Shown here piece after piece: positions 26,600 through 38,906 of a DNA stretch of 64,000 nucleotides (positions within the stretch are counted from its first letter, which is position 1; each line of letters opens with the position of its first letter). The DNA comes from Neptuniibacter victor (GTDB lineage Bacteria > Pseudomonadota > Gammaproteobacteria > Pseudomonadales > Balneatricaceae). Made by a program: the position numbers and the translations under genes. The notes under the pieces were generated by a model. That model worked only from the letters and a program-made list of their open reading frames with translations. It searched no databases and had not been told where the DNA came from. The stretch is taken from positions 1,674,001 to 1,738,000 of the forward strand of contig AP025763.1 in assembly GCA_027943745.1 (NCBI GenBank), read 5' to 3'.

Positions 26600-29431
26600 A
26601 TGCAAGAAAGCATCATGGATCTCATGTGGAAGAACGCTCACCTTTATGGTGGCAACCTTTCATACGTTGAAGAACTGTACGAAACATACCTAATGGACCC
26701 TAACGGTGTTCCACAGGAGTGGAGAGAGGAATTTGATCGCTTGCCAAAGGTCGGCGATAACTTGACGCAGGATGTACCGCATTCCGCGATAAGAGAACAT
26801 TTCCTTTACCTATCAAAAAATCAGAAGCGCGCTGCGCCTGCCGCCTCTAGTTCAGTAAGTTCTGAGCATGAGAAGAAGCAGGTTCGCGTTTTGCGTATGA
26901 TCAATGCGTACCGAGTACGTGGTCATCAGATTGCTAAAATTGATCCATTAGGATTGATGCAGCGTGAAGATGTGCCTGATCTAGATCTGCGTTTTCATGA
27001 ACTTTCAGAAGCTGACTTTGATACTGTTTTTCAGCTGGGTTCTCTGTTCTTCGGACCGGAAGAAGCTCCTCTGAAAGATATTGTTGCAGATCTTAAGAAA
27101 ACTTACTGTTCAACAGTAGGTGCTGAGTATATGCATATTGTAGATACTCAAGAAAAGCGCTGGTTGCAATCACGAATTGAGCCGGTACGCTCGCACCCAG
27201 AAGCGCCGCTAGAAAAGAAAAAAATGATCCTAGAGCGCCTCACGGCTGCTGAAGGTTTAGAAAAGTATTTAGGTTCTCGCTATGCTGGCGCTAAGCGCTT
27301 CGGTTTGGAAGGCGGTGAATCAATGATTGTTGCGCTTAATACGCTAATCCAGCGAGCTGGAAAGCAGGGCGCGAAAGAAGTTGTAATTGGCATGGCCCAC
27401 CGTGGCCGACTAAATACACTGGTTAATATTTTTGGTAAGAATCCAGCAGAGCTTTTCGAAGAGTTCGAAGGTAAGAAGACATTAGATACTTCAGGTGACG
27501 TTAAATATCACCAGGGCTTCTCTTCGAATGTTGAAACAGCGGGTGGGGAAGTGCATATTGCTATGGCATTCAACCCATCTCATCTTGAGATCTCTGCACC
27601 GGTTGTGGAGGGGTCTGTTAGGGCTCGCCAAGACCGTCGCGAAGATTCCGTTGGTGATACCGTTGTACCTGTAAACATACATGGTGACCAAGCATTCTGT
27701 GGTCAGGGTGTTGTAATGGAGACATTCCAGATGTCTCAAACCCGTGCTTATAAAACGGGTGGTACGATTCACATTGTAGTTAACAACCAAGTTGGTTTTA
27801 CGACGTCGAAACAGGAAGATTCCCGTTCGACCGAATATTCAACTGACGTTGCTAAAATGATCCAAGCGCCGATCTTCCATGTCAATGGAGATGATCCTGA
27901 GGCGGTTCGTTTTGTAACGCAGTTGGCTGTTGATTATCGTAACGAATTTAAGAAAGACGTTGTTATTGATCTTTTCTGCTATCGTCGTCGTGGTCATAAC
28001 GAAGCTGATGAGCCTTCTGGTACACAGCCGCTTATGTATGCGCAGATTAAGAAGCAAACAACAACACGTGAGCTTTATGCTCAGCAACTTATTTCTGAAG
28101 GCGTGCTTTCTCAGGAAGAAAGTAAAGCGATGGAAAAAGAGTATCGTAAGCTGCTAGAAAACGGCGAGCATACGGTTAAATCGCTTATTCACGAGCCTAA
28201 CTCTGAGTTGTTTGTTGACTGGAAACCATATCTAGGTCACGAGTGGTCGTTCGACTGCGAGACGAAGATAGATCTTAAGTTGTTGCAGGATCTTGGTAAT
28301 AGAATTTGCGATATTCCAGAAGGTTTTGCTGTTCAGCGTCAAGTTCAAAAAATTATCGATGACAGAAAGCGCATGGCTCATGGAGCTATGGAACTCAATT
28401 GGGGTATGGCTGAGTCTTTGGCATATGCTTCTATCCTGGCTGAGGGGCATCCTGTACGTATTACAGGTCAGGATGTTGGACGTGGTACATTCTCTCATCG
28501 CCATGCCGTATTGCATGATCAAAAAACGGCTGAAACTTATGTTCCGCTGCAAAATTTATCGGACGAACAGCCTCGTTTGACTCTGCATGATTCTTTCTTG
28601 TCGGAAGAAGCCGTGTTGGCGTTCGAATATGGTTACGCAACGACGATGCCAAATGCGTTAGTTATTTGGGAAGCGCAGTTTGGTGATTTTGCAAACGGTG
28701 CTCAGGTTGTTATTGACCAATTTATTACGTCTGGTGAGCATAAATGGGAGCGTTTATGTGGTTTGACCATGTTGTTGCCGCATGGCTTCGAAGGTCAAGG
28801 CCCAGAGCATTCATCAGCGCGTCTAGAGCGTTACCTACAATTGTGTGCTGAGCATAATATTCAGGTTTGTACGCCTACGACACCTGCTCAGATATTCCAT
28901 TTGTTGCGTCGTCAGGTTATTCGCCCGCTTCGTAAGCCTTTGGTTGTGATGTCTCCAAAGAGTTTGTTACGTCATAAGCAGGCAACGTCGACGCTTGAAG
29001 ATTTGACGGAAGGTACTTTCTTACCCGTTATTACTGAAACAGAGCAGCTTGATCCTAAGAAAGTTAAGCGAGTTGTGCTTTGTGGCGGTAAGGTTTACTA
29101 CGATCTTTATAATCGTAGGGCTGAACTTGAGAAAGAGGATGTAGCAATTGTAAGAATTGAGCAATTGTATCCATTCCCAGAGGATGCGTTAACCGAAGCA
29201 TTAGCTCCTTATACCAATCTAGAAACAGCTGTTTGGTGTCAAGAAGAGCCGATGAACCAAGGTGCGTGGTACTCCATGCAGCATCATATGCGTCATGTTT
29301 TACATAAGCATGATAGCAAATTGCATTTGGAAGGCGTTGCACGCCCTGCATCTGCAGCACCAGCGGTTGGATATATCTCTGTCCACGCTGAGCAGCAAGA
29401 AACATTAGTTAATGAAGCTCTTAACGGTTGA
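26600..29431 (+). CDS. sucA: 2-oxoglutarate dehydrogenase E1 component
   Basis: This 943-residue ThDP enzyme decarboxylates 2-oxoglutarate and transfers succinyl to the lipoyl arm of SucB. Markers include the N-terminal SYVEELYETYLMDPNGVPQEWR, the active-site VIGMAHRGRLNTLVN near residues 262-276, HGDQAFCGQGVVMETFQMS near 359-377 and the C-terminal FGDFANGAQVVIDQFI. The length is close to the family norm (about 933-945). It starts a separate unit, sucAB-lpd, downstream of the sdhB terminator, and AGGG precedes the start by about ten bases. Confidence 0.98.
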   Translation: MQESIMDLMWKNAHLYGGNLSYVEELYETYLMDPNGVPQEWREEFDRLPKVGDNLTQDVPHSAIREHFLYLSKNQKRAAPAASSSVSSEHEKKQVRVLRMINAYRVRGHQIAKIDPLGLMQREDVPDLDLRFHELSEADFDTVFQLGSLFFGPEEAPLKDIVADLKKTYCSTVGAEYMHIVDTQEKRWLQSRIEPVRSHPEAPLEKKKMILERLTAAEGLEKYLGSRYAGAKRFGLEGGESMIVALNTLIQRAGKQGAKEVVIGMAHRGRLNTLVNIFGKNPAELFEEFEGKKTLDTSGDVKYHQGFSSNVETAGGEVHIAMAFNPSHLEISAPVVEGSVRARQDRREDSVGDTVVPVNIHGDQAFCGQGVVMETFQMSQTRAYKTGGTIHIVVNNQVGFTTSKQEDSRSTEYSTDVAKMIQAPIFHVNGDDPEAVRFVTQLAVDYRNEFKKDVVIDLFCYRRRGHNEADEPSGTQPLMYAQIKKQTTTRELYAQQLISEGVLSQEESKAMEKEYRKLLENGEHTVKSLIHEPNSELFVDWKPYLGHEWSFDCETKIDLKLLQDLGNRICDIPEGFAVQRQVQKIIDDRKRMAHGAMELNWGMAESLAYASILAEGHPVRITGQDVGRGTFSHRHAVLHDQKTAETYVPLQNLSDEQPRLTLHDSFLSEEAVLAFEYGYATTMPNALVIWEAQFGDFANGAQVVIDQFITSGEHKWERLCGLTMLLPHGFEGQGPEHSSARLERYLQLCAEHNIQVCTPTTPAQIFHLLRRQVIRPLRKPLVVMSPKSLLRHKQATSTLEDLTEGTFLPVITETEQLDPKKVKRVVLCGGKVYYDLYNRRAELEKEDVAIVRIEQLYPFPEDALTEALAPYTNLETAVWCQEEPMNQGAWYSMQHHMRHVLHKHDSKLHLEGVARPASAAPAVGYISVHAEQQETLVNEALNG

Positions 29432-29489
29432 TCAGGCGATTAACCATAATTTTTAATCGCCTGACGGTGATAACGATAAAGGAAAAAAT

Positions 29490-30698
29490 ATGTCCATCGA
29501 AATCAAAGCGCCGACGTTCCCTGAATCAGTAGCAGACGGCACAATTGCAACTTGGCACAAACAACCAGGTGAAGCGTGTTCTGCTGACGAACTGATCGTT
29601 GATATCGAAACTGACAAAGTAGTTTTAGAAGTTGTAGCACCTGAAGATGGTGTTATTGCTGAAATACTTAAAGGTGAAGGTGACACTGTATTGAGTGATG
29701 AAGTAATCGCTCAATTTACAGCAGGTGCTGCAGGGGCTGCGGCTCCAGCAGCGGCTGAAGCTGCATCTGCTCCAGCAGGTGATGCCGATAAGGTTGGTCC
29801 TGCGGCGCGTAAGCTAATTGAAGAAAATGGTTTGGATGCTTCTGCTATTCCGGGTACGGGCAAAAATGGCGGTATTACAAAAGAAGATGTTCAAAACTTT
29901 ATGAAAAATGGTGCTGCACCAGCTCCGGCTGCTGCTAAAGCGCCAGCGGCGGCACCTGCTGCTGCGGCTCCTGCCGTAAATGTTGCTGCAGGTGAGCGTG
30001 TTGAAAAACGCGTACCGATGACTCGTCTACGTGCGACTATCGCTAAGCGTCTTGTTGAAGCTCAGCAAAATGCAGCTATGTTAACGACTTATAACGAAGT
30101 TAACATGAAGCCAGTGATGGAATTGCGTAAACAGTATAAAGAGCTGTTTGAGAAAACCCATAACGGTACACGTCTTGGTTTTATGTCTTTCTTCGTTAAG
30201 GCTGCGACTGAAGCTTTGAAGAAGTTCCCAGCGGTTAATGCGTCTATCGATGGCAATGATATGGTTTATCATGGTTACCAAGATATAGGTGTTGCTGTTT
30301 CCACTGATCGTGGTCTTATGGTACCGGTTTTACGTGATACTGATGCCATGAGCCTAGCTGATGTTGAATCAACGATTGCTGATTTCGGTAAGCGTGGTCG
30401 TGATGGCAAGCTTGGTCTAGATGATATGCAAGGTGGTACGTTTACTATCACTAACGGTGGTGTGTTTGGTTCCTTGATGTCTACGCCAATCTTGAACCCA
30501 CCACAAACTGCTATTATGGGAATGCACAAAATCCAAGAGCGCCCAATGGCTGTTAATGGTCAAGTTGAAATTTTACCAATGATGTATCTGGCTCTGTCAT
30601 ACGATCACCGTATGATTGATGGTAAGGAAGCTGTACAATTCCTAGTGACGATTAAAGATCTTCTGGAAGATCCTGCACGTATGCTACTAGAAGTCTAA
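29490..30698 (+). CDS. sucB: 2-oxoglutarate dehydrogenase E2, dihydrolipoamide succinyltransferase
   Basis: This 402-residue core subunit of the 2-oxoglutarate dehydrogenase complex has one lipoyl domain with the lysine in [10 protein letters not shown] (near residue 43). An Ala/Pro-rich linker leads to the E1/E3-binding domain ([13 protein letters not shown] to ITKEDVQNF, about 102-138). A second Ala/Pro linker leads to the catalytic domain, ending in [17 protein letters not shown] with the catalytic His/Asp near residues 373 and 377. It follows sucA by 58 bp. Confidence 0.97.
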   Translation: MSIEIKAPTFPESVADGTIATWHKQPGEACSADELIVDIETDKVVLEVVAPEDGVIAEILKGEGDTVLSDEVIAQFTAGAAGAAAPAAAEAASAPAGDADKVGPAARKLIEENGLDASAIPGTGKNGGITKEDVQNFMKNGAAPAPAAAKAPAAAPAAAAPAVNVAAGERVEKRVPMTRLRATIAKRLVEAQQNAAMLTTYNEVNMKPVMELRKQYKELFEKTHNGTRLGFMSFFVKAATEALKKFPAVNASIDGNDMVYHGYQDIGVAVSTDRGLMVPVLRDTDAMSLADVESTIADFGKRGRDGKLGLDDMQGGTFTITNGGVFGSLMSTPILNPPQTAIMGMHKIQERPMAVNGQVEILPMMYLALSYDHRMIDGKEAVQFLVTIKDLLEDPARMLLEV

Positions 30699-30734
30699 GT
30701 CAGCCCTTAATACAACAGAGTTAAGATAGGATAA

Positions 30735-32177
<1,443 letters not shown>

Positions 32178-32198
32178 TTTTTTTAGCGTAAACAAGAC

Positions 32199-32230
32199 AC
32201 GGCTGGCGACTTATCAGTACCAGCCGTTTT
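32199..32230 (+). terminator. Hairpin with short T-tract between lpd and sucC
   Basis: ACGGCTGG (32199-32206) pairs with CCAGCCGT (32220-32227), followed by TTT. A smaller hairpin, ACGCTAA/TTAGCGT, overlaps the lpd stop at 32171-32189. They may terminate sucAB-lpd partly or fully before sucCD. Confidence 0.6.
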
Positions 32231-32325
32231 GCAAGACTTGTTGTTGATCCAACAGGGCTGTTACAGGGGCGTATTTAGACCTCTGATACAGAAAATCATA
32301 AAGTGACAACACAACGGATTAGAGC

Positions 32326-33492
32326 ATGAATCTTCATGAGTACCAGGGTAAACAACTGTTTGCCGAATATGGTCTGCCGGTATCCAAAGGGTACGCTGTA
32401 GATACTCCAGAAGCAGCAGCTGAAGCTGCTGAGAAAATTGGCGGTGACAAGTGGGTTGTTAAAACTCAGGTTCACGCTGGCGGTCGCGGTAAGGCTGGCG
32501 GTGTTAAGTTGGTTGATTCTCCTGCTGAAGCAGCTGAATTTGCAGCTAACTGGCTTGGTAAAAACCTTGTTACATTCCAGACTGACGCTAATGGTCAGCC
32601 TGTATCAAAAATTCTGGTTGAAGACTGTACTGATATCGCTAATGAAATGTACTTGGGTGCGGTTGTAGACCGTTCTACTCGTCGTATCATTTTCATGGCA
32701 TCCACTGAAGGTGGAGTTGAAATCGAAACAGTTGCAGAAGAGACGCCAGAGAAAATCCTGAAAGCTGAGATCGACCCTCTTACTGGCGCACAGCCATATC
32801 AGGGCCGTGAACTTGCATTTAAACTGGGCCTAGAAGGCGACCAGATTAAGCAGTTCGTTAAGATCTTCTTAGGCTTAGCTCAGATGTTCCAAGAGAAAGA
32901 TCTTGCTTTGTTAGAGATCAACCCTCTTGTTATCACAGATGCTGGCAACCTACATTGCTTAGATGCAAAAGTTGCGATTGATGGAAACGCTGTTTACCGT
33001 CATAAAGATCTTCAGGCTATGCATGATCCATCTCAGGAAGATGAGCGCGAAGCTCACGCTGCTGAATGGGATCTAAACTATGTTGCGCTAGATGGCACAA
33101 TTGGTTGCATGGTTAATGGTGCTGGTCTTGCAATGGGCACGATGGATATCGTTGCGTTGCACGGTGGTTTCCCAGCTAACTTCCTTGACGTTGGTGGTGG
33201 TGCTACAAAAGAGCGTGTTACAGAAGCGTTCAAACTAATCCTTGCCGATGAAAAAGTTAAAACAGTATTGGTAAACATCTTTGGCGGTATCGTACGTTGC
33301 GATCTAATTGCTGAAGGTATTATCGGTGCAGTTAAAGAAGTTGGTGTAAACGTACCTGTTGTTGTACGTCTGGAAGGTAATAATGCTGACCTAGGTTCTA
33401 AGCTTCTAGCTGAATCAGGTCTGGATATCATCGCAGCTACTAGCTTGACTGACGCAGCACAGCAGGCAGTTAACGCAGCGGAGGGTAAATAA
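32326..33492 (+). CDS. sucC: Succinyl-CoA synthetase beta subunit
   Basis: This 388-residue subunit is the same length as in E. coli. With SucD it converts succinyl-CoA to succinate with substrate-level phosphorylation. The opening [20 protein letters not shown] and ATP-grasp segment [19 protein letters not shown] (about 45-63) identify it. The C-terminal [14 protein letters not shown] and [12 protein letters not shown] are also family-typical. Its stop overlaps the sucD start by one base (TAATG), indicating translational coupling. Confidence 0.98.
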   Translation: MNLHEYQGKQLFAEYGLPVSKGYAVDTPEAAAEAAEKIGGDKWVVKTQVHAGGRGKAGGVKLVDSPAEAAEFAANWLGKNLVTFQTDANGQPVSKILVEDCTDIANEMYLGAVVDRSTRRIIFMASTEGGVEIETVAEETPEKILKAEIDPLTGAQPYQGRELAFKLGLEGDQIKQFVKIFLGLAQMFQEKDLALLEINPLVITDAGNLHCLDAKVAIDGNAVYRHKDLQAMHDPSQEDEREAHAAEWDLNYVALDGTIGCMVNGAGLAMGTMDIVALHGGFPANFLDVGGGATKERVTEAFKLILADEKVKTVLVNIFGGIVRCDLIAEGIIGAVKEVGVNVPVVVRLEGNNADLGSKLLAESGLDIIAATSLTDAAQQAVNAAEGK

Positions 33493-34364
33493 TGTCCGTT
33501 TTGATTAATAAAGACACCAAAGTAATCTGCCAAGGTTTTACTGGTGGTCAGGGTACCTTCCACTCTGAGCAAGCGATTGCATACGGCACGAAAATGGTTG
33601 GTGGTGTTACTCCAGGTAAAGGTGGTACGACTCACCTTGGTTTGCCTGTATTCAACACGGTTGCTGAAGCAGTGACAGAGACGGGTGCTGAAGCATCTGT
33701 TATCTACGTTCCTGCTCCTTTCTGTAAGGATTCTATCCTTGAAGCAGCAAACGGCGGCATTAAGTTGATCGTATGTATCACTGAGCATATTCCGGTTATG
33801 GATATGCTTGAGTGTAAAGTTAAGTGTGACGAATTAGGCGTACGTCTAATTGGCCCTAACTGCCCAGGCGTTATCACTCCAGGCGAATGTAAAATTGGTA
33901 TCATGCCAGGACACATTCACTTGCCAGGTAAAGTAGGTATCGTTTCCCGCTCTGGTACTCTGACTTATGAAGCAGTTAAGCAGACTACTGATGCTGGTTT
34001 CGGTCAATCTACTTGTGTAGGTATTGGTGGTGATCCAATTCCAGGTTCTAACTTCATCGATATTCTGGAAATGTTCCAGAATGATCCACAGACTGAAGCG
34101 ATTGTAATGATCGGTGAGATCGGTGGTACTGCTGAAGAAGAAGCGGCTGCTTACATCAAAGCAAACGTAACTAAGCCTGTTGTATCTTACATTGCTGGTG
34201 TAACTGCACCTGCAGGTAAGCGTATGGGTCATGCTGGCGCTATTATCTCTGGCGGTAAAGGTACTGCTGATGAGAAATTCGCAGCCCTAGAAGATGCTGG
34301 TGTTAAAACAGTACGTTCATTAGCTCAAATCGGTGATGCTCTTAAAGAGCTAACTGGTTGGTAA
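33492..34364 (+). CDS. sucD: Succinyl-CoA synthetase alpha subunit
   Basis: This 290-residue subunit binds CoA and carries the phosphohistidine. CoA-binding features include [16 protein letters not shown] near residues 14-29. The active-site histidine lies in [21 protein letters not shown] near residue 247. It closes the citric acid cycle block, and an intrinsic terminator follows within 20 bp of the stop. Confidence 0.98.
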   Translation: MSVLINKDTKVICQGFTGGQGTFHSEQAIAYGTKMVGGVTPGKGGTTHLGLPVFNTVAEAVTETGAEASVIYVPAPFCKDSILEAANGGIKLIVCITEHIPVMDMLECKVKCDELGVRLIGPNCPGVITPGECKIGIMPGHIHLPGKVGIVSRSGTLTYEAVKQTTDAGFGQSTCVGIGGDPIPGSNFIDILEMFQNDPQTEAIVMIGEIGGTAEEEAAAYIKANVTKPVVSYIAGVTAPAGKRMGHAGAIISGGKGTADEKFAALEDAGVKTVRSLAQIGDALKELTGW

Positions 34365-34384
34365 TAAATGAGTTGATGTTAGAT

Positions 34385-34410
34385 AAAAGGCAGCTTAGGC
34401 TGCCTTTTTT
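34385..34410 (+). terminator. Intrinsic terminator after sucD
   Basis: AAAAGGCAGC and GCTGCCTTTTTT form a short-loop hairpin with a T-run, ending the sucCD transcript. Confidence 0.9.
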
Positions 34411-34507
34411 GTTGTCTCAAATATATTTGTTAGCGGTACAGGTTGAAAAAATATATTTTAGATGTGAAGGTGTGACTCTTCACTCTTTGTAACAAGACCT
34501 TATTAGA

Positions 34508-35143
34508 ATGAAAAAATTAATCGTTATTGGCGCGGCCAGTGTTGTTGTTTTAGCTATTTTAGGCGGTGGTGGTTTTTTTGGGTATATGCTGTATAGCGAG
34601 CTTGGAACCTATAAAAAGGTTGGTTCTCTACAGGAGATGCAGAAGTTCAGCCAAGAGAATTTTGATTTAAAGAAGGAAAATAAAGAGCTTTCACGTGCCA
34701 TGGCAAAGATCCAGAAGGGGTTTGCTGAATACCGCAGGCAGGAAATGACTCAGGCAGAGCGTCTAACTGAGAGACGTAAGGCAACAGCTGTGGCTTCTTT
34801 TATGCCGTTATCAGGTCCTTATGTACTTGCTGCCGTTTCTACTCAAGAGCAGTTAGAGCTATGTGAAGATACTCAACGTCTAATAAAGCTAGAAGCTGAG
34901 CTTTTTGACACATCTGACCCTGCAAGTATGATGCAGCAAGAAAAAGTGTGCGGATCTAATTTAGAGCGAAAGCTAATACCATTATTCAAGTATCAGATGT
35001 TGCGCGTTAGAGCTAGTATGTCAGGTTCTCTTGGTCATCTCCGTACCGATGCTGATAAAAAATTCGAAAACGCACGCACGCTTCTCGAGAAATGGGGTGT
35101 CCCAATTTCTAGAGAGTTAGATGCTTACACGCGGTTTAAATAA
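34508..35143 (+). CDS. Membrane-anchored coiled-coil protein of unknown function
   Basis: I do not recognise this 211-residue protein. One N-terminal hydrophobic helix (LIVIGAASVVVLAILGGGGFFGYML, about 4-28) is followed by a charged, probably coiled-coil stretch (about 38-90). A more globular helical C-terminal part contains two cysteines (near 119 and 148). The polar part probably lies in the periplasm. No strong ribosome-binding site precedes the ATG. It stands alone between the sucD terminator and the cyclic-di-GMP genes; neighbours give no functional hint. Confidence 0.6.
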   Translation: MKKLIVIGAASVVVLAILGGGGFFGYMLYSELGTYKKVGSLQEMQKFSQENFDLKKENKELSRAMAKIQKGFAEYRRQEMTQAERLTERRKATAVASFMPLSGPYVLAAVSTQEQLELCEDTQRLIKLEAELFDTSDPASMMQQEKVCGSNLERKLIPLFKYQMLRVRASMSGSLGHLRTDADKKFENARTLLEKWGVPISRELDAYTRFK

Positions 35144-35390
35144 TCAGTGAGTACCCATATTGAGCAGTAAGATTTTCCGGTCATACTGCTATTATTTTTT
35201 ATAGCCCTCCTTTCCCTCTCTGTTTTCCAATTTGCTTTTTTTACTTAGTTCTTGTCTATATATTCAATAAACCAGATTCACTGCTACAATTTTCCTATAG
35301 TTTCATTGTTCCATTGTAGTTTCTTATATATCCTTGTTTAGATTGGGGTTAATAGATGACTTTAATGGTAGATGTAAGGAGCTTATTGCC

Positions 35391-37391
35391 TTGAGTAGTG
35401 CTAAACCTGTTGAAATGAATGATCTTATATCACGTATGCTTGGTACTTTTTATCGGCGTTCGATGCTGGATGACAAGGCGCTGTTATTAATCACAGCGGG
35501 TTGTGAGGAGATAACAGGTTTTACTATAAAGTCCTGGCTGCAAGGCGATGTTACTTTCAAGGATATTATTCTTCCTGAATTTATTGATCATTACCGTGCG
35601 GTCGTCTCTGAAGGGTTGTCCTCAAGGCAGCCTTATAGTGTTGAGTATCAGATAGAGCAGCAGGGAGGAAAAATACTCTGGGTCTGGGAGCAGGGACATG
35701 GTGTTTTTAAGGGTGAGAAGCTAGTTTCTGTTGAGGGGTATATTACAGACATCGGGGCTCAGAAGGATAAAGAGCTTGGTTTACATCAAGAGCTTCTTGC
35801 TAAGCAGCAGCTACTTGAAGAATATAAAGGGGTGGTCGACACGAGCGCTATTGTCTCTAAGACAGATGCTAAGGGTGTGATCACTTATGTTAATGAGCAA
35901 TTTTGTAGTGTGTCGGGTTATTCTAGTCAAGAGCTGGTAGGTTCCACGCATTCTATTATCAAGCACCCAGATACACCGCTGAGTGTTTTTAAAGAGCTCT
36001 GGTCGACTATTTCATCAGGTGGTACATGGAAGGGTACGCTTCGCAATAAAACTAAGCAGGGTGAAGATTACTACGTTAGTTCTGTTATCTCTCCAATCAT
36101 CGATGCTAAAGGTGCTGTTGTTGAATTTATTTCCGTTCGCTTTGATGTTACAGACCTTATCAAAAAAGAGCAGCAGATTAGGCGTCAGACAACTGATCAG
36201 TTAACAGGCCTTCCGAATAGACAGCAGCTGCTAGAGGACCTTGATAAGCTTGAAAGTGGCTCATTAGCTATTGTTAATATTAATGATTTTAAGTTGGTTA
36301 ATGAGTACTACGGTTTCGAAATTGGCGATCAGTTGCTGCGAGATCTGTCGGCGTTACTTAAAGAATTAAGCGATGAACAACAAGTCGATCTATATCGACT
36401 TGCAGGTGATGAGTTCGCTTTTTTTCAGCGGGGCTCCACTCAGGCTTTGCCATTTGAGCAGCTGTGTGATGACGTGATTGATCGAACTGAGAATCATAAC
36501 CTTAGTGTTATGGGAACCGATTTTGCACTTTCTATCTCTCTGGGTATGGCGACGGGCCCAACTGACAATATTTTGCTTAATGCTGACATTGCATTACATA
36601 GCGCTAAAGCTCAGCGCGTATCTATGGTTATCTATGATATTTATTCTCCTTTAAAGCGTCAGATAGATAATAACATTACCTGGTTGAAGCGGATCAGAGA
36701 GGCGATTCAAGATGATCGTATAGACGTTTTTGCTCAGCCGATCATTGATGTTAACTCTCCTGGAATAACTCGTTTTGAGTGTTTAATGAGATTGCGAGAG
36801 GCTGATGCGTTTTGTTCCCCCTATCTTTTTCTCGAAGCGGCTAAGCATGGTCGTTTATATGGAGACCTCACTCGAATTGTATTCCGCAAAGCCTGCCAGT
36901 TTTTTGCTGCTCGAGACGAATGCTTTTCGATCAACATTACAGCCAGTGATATTTTAAATCCCAAAACGAATACTTATATTTTGTCTTGTATCAATAAATA
37001 CAATGTCGGTGAAAGGCTAACATTTGAGCTAGTTGAGACAGAGGGAATTGAGGATTCAGAGCTTATTACACAGTTTTTTGATCGAGTTAGGGCTTTGGGT
37101 TGTCGCTTAGCTATCGATGACTTCGGTACAGGTTATTCTAATTTTGAGTATCTACTAAAGCTGAATATTGATTTTATTAAAATCGATGGTTCCCTCATTC
37201 GCTATATCGATCGTGATGCTAATGCTCGAATCGTTGCTGCTACAGTGGTCGACTTTGCCAGGCGTTTAGGTGTTAAAACGGTCGCAGAATTTGTACATAG
37301 TGCTGATGTAGAGGCGGAAGCTAGAAAGATCGGTGTTGATTATTTACAAGGTTTTCTTCTTGGTGAACCTGTTCCTTTAGCAAAGCTTTAA
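35391..37391 (+). CDS. PAS-GGDEF-EAL cyclic-di-GMP protein
   Basis: This cytoplasmic sensor-effector of about 666 residues has two PAS-type regions (about 30-130 and 145-265; the second has YVNEQFCSVSGYSSQEL and KHPDTP, as in Aer-like PAS). A GGDEF domain (about 275-430) and an EAL domain (about 440-660) follow. The diguanylate cyclase motif reads AGDEF and no RxxD inhibitory site is seen. The EAL motif reads ECLMR, but the metal and substrate residues in NIT, ETEG, IDDFGTGYSN, IKIDG, AEF and LQGF are kept. Phosphodiesterase activity is therefore likely and cyclase activity uncertain. I chose the TTG at 35391 because AAGGAG lies at 35376-35381; a TTG at 35334 is also open. Confidence 0.85.
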   Translation: MSSAKPVEMNDLISRMLGTFYRRSMLDDKALLLITAGCEEITGFTIKSWLQGDVTFKDIILPEFIDHYRAVVSEGLSSRQPYSVEYQIEQQGGKILWVWEQGHGVFKGEKLVSVEGYITDIGAQKDKELGLHQELLAKQQLLEEYKGVVDTSAIVSKTDAKGVITYVNEQFCSVSGYSSQELVGSTHSIIKHPDTPLSVFKELWSTISSGGTWKGTLRNKTKQGEDYYVSSVISPIIDAKGAVVEFISVRFDVTDLIKKEQQIRRQTTDQLTGLPNRQQLLEDLDKLESGSLAIVNINDFKLVNEYYGFEIGDQLLRDLSALLKELSDEQQVDLYRLAGDEFAFFQRGSTQALPFEQLCDDVIDRTENHNLSVMGTDFALSISLGMATGPTDNILLNADIALHSAKAQRVSMVIYDIYSPLKRQIDNNITWLKRIREAIQDDRIDVFAQPIIDVNSPGITRFECLMRLREADAFCSPYLFLEAAKHGRLYGDLTRIVFRKACQFFAARDECFSINITASDILNPKTNTYILSCINKYNVGERLTFELVETEGIEDSELITQFFDRVRALGCRLAIDDFGTGYSNFEYLLKLNIDFIKIDGSLIRYIDRDANARIVAATVVDFARRLGVKTVAEFVHSADVEAEARKIGVDYLQGFLLGEPVPLAKL

Positions 37392-37685
37392 TCTCTTGGC
37401 TTGCTTCTTGCTCTAATTAAACCGAGCGCTAAAAACTGTTCTGTTGTTCTTTTTGATGCGATTGAAGTGCTATTTATGTATTTATCTGTGCATACCCCTA
37501 AATGGTGCACTTAAATAGTGCGGCAGTATATGGATGGCATATCACTGAGAGCTAATAGGCGGGTATTTTGGCAATGGATACTGTTGAATTTTTATGAATC
37601 CCCATTCGTTGGTATCCGATGAATTTACTGGTATCTTCTTGTCTAGAATTCAGCTGTTGTCGATTATTATTAATGGAGTGTATAT

Positions 37686-38903
37686 ATGAGTGTTAAAGTA
37701 TTTCCTTATTTTCAGCCAATTGTTGAAACCGCTACCGGACGTATTGCAGGTTATGAAGCCTTAGCGCGAATGGAAGACGAAGACGGAAATGTTGTTTCTG
37801 CCGGTGGCTTGTTTTCGGATCAGGCAATAGCGGTTAAAGAACGTATCGTCTTGGATCGGGATGTTAGGCTACAGGCGTTAAAGCAGCTAGAGTTGCTTCC
37901 TGAAAATACATTCTTAAGTATCAATATTTCCCCTGAATGGCTGAAATATCTTGAGTCGCTAGATAATCTCCCAACACTCGATATGATAAAAGCCTTGGCT
38001 GCGGACCCGTCAAAAGTTGTGATAGAGATCACAGAGTTAGATGGCGATATTGATGTCATCCAGCGTTTAACTGAAAAGTATCGGGCGAGTGGGTTTAGGG
38101 TGGCTATCGATGACTTTGGGACTGGTTTTTCTCAGTTGGATCGAATCGCCTTGCTTAAGCCAGATATTATTAAGTTAGATATGACACTGTTGAAAAGCGG
38201 AGCTAAAGATAGTCGTGGTTCTTCCATGGTTCAGATGCTAGGAGAGTTGGCCTCAAAGCTAGGTAGTAAAGTGCTTTGTGAAGGGGTAGAGACGGAAGAT
38301 GAATATTATTTAGCATTAAGCTGTAATGCGGTTTATGTTCAGGGTTTTCTTTTTTCCCCGGCAACTGCTGAGATGTTATCACCTGATACAACGGTGGAGA
38401 ATGTTCAAAATTTATTAGGGCATTATCGTGATAGGGCGGTAGAAGCAACGTCAAGAAGCTATTGGAGAGCAGAGAAGGTCAAGTCTGAGCTTATGTCTCT
38501 TCGAGAAGTGCTCAGGGTGGCTGATGCAGAGGATGACTTGCAGCATTTTGTCGCGGCGGATCATTTAATTCGTTTTTATATTTGTGATCGTATGGGTAAC
38601 CAGATTTCCCCCAATTATGAAAATAGTGATCGTGGCTGGATAAGAGATGAAGGTCATCGAGGTTATAATTGGAGCTGGCGACCGTATTTTTTTGAGTTAT
38701 TAGGTTCTTCCGATATGGAAAATAGATTGGTTTTTTCCGATCCCTATCAGGATATACATACGGGGCTTCGGGCGCAAACAGCGGTGCTATTTGTGGATGA
38801 TAGTAGGATATTGCTCGCTGATTTAAGAGATGATCAGCAGGAATCGGATCTCTTTAGTGGGTTTACAGCGATGCCGGCCAGCTGGATCCCTGAAATTACC
38901 TAG
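37686..38903 (+). CDS. EAL-domain cyclic-di-GMP phosphodiesterase with C-terminal sensor-like domain
   Basis: In this 405-residue cytoplasmic protein, the EAL domain comes first (about 1-245). It carries YEALARM and the catalytic residues in SINIS, EITELD, IDDFGTGFSQ, IKLD, CEGVET and VQGF, so it looks active. The C-terminal part (about 260-395; RFYICDRMGNQISPN to LRAQTAVLFVDD) resembles the PAS/Cache-like domain attached to EAL in YkuI-type proteins. GGAG lies eight bases before the ATG. Together with the preceding GGDEF-EAL gene it forms a pair of cyclic-di-GMP genes about 300 bp apart; the gap shows no clear control site. The next gene converges with a 3-bp gap. Confidence 0.87.
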   Translation: MSVKVFPYFQPIVETATGRIAGYEALARMEDEDGNVVSAGGLFSDQAIAVKERIVLDRDVRLQALKQLELLPENTFLSINISPEWLKYLESLDNLPTLDMIKALAADPSKVVIEITELDGDIDVIQRLTEKYRASGFRVAIDDFGTGFSQLDRIALLKPDIIKLDMTLLKSGAKDSRGSSMVQMLGELASKLGSKVLCEGVETEDEYYLALSCNAVYVQGFLFSPATAEMLSPDTTVENVQNLLGHYRDRAVEATSRSYWRAEKVKSELMSLREVLRVADAEDDLQHFVAADHLIRFYICDRMGNQISPNYENSDRGWIRDEGHRGYNWSWRPYFFELLGSSDMENRLVFSDPYQDIHTGLRAQTAVLFVDDSRILLADLRDDQQESDLFSGFTAMPASWIPEIT

Positions 38904-38906
38904 ATG

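Noticed and set aside
33078-33788. Open frame of 236 codons on the minus strand opposite sucC and sucD
   Set aside because: It lies wholly over two highly conserved genes, has no family resemblance and low-complexity Thr/Ser content, and reflects codon bias of the coding strand.
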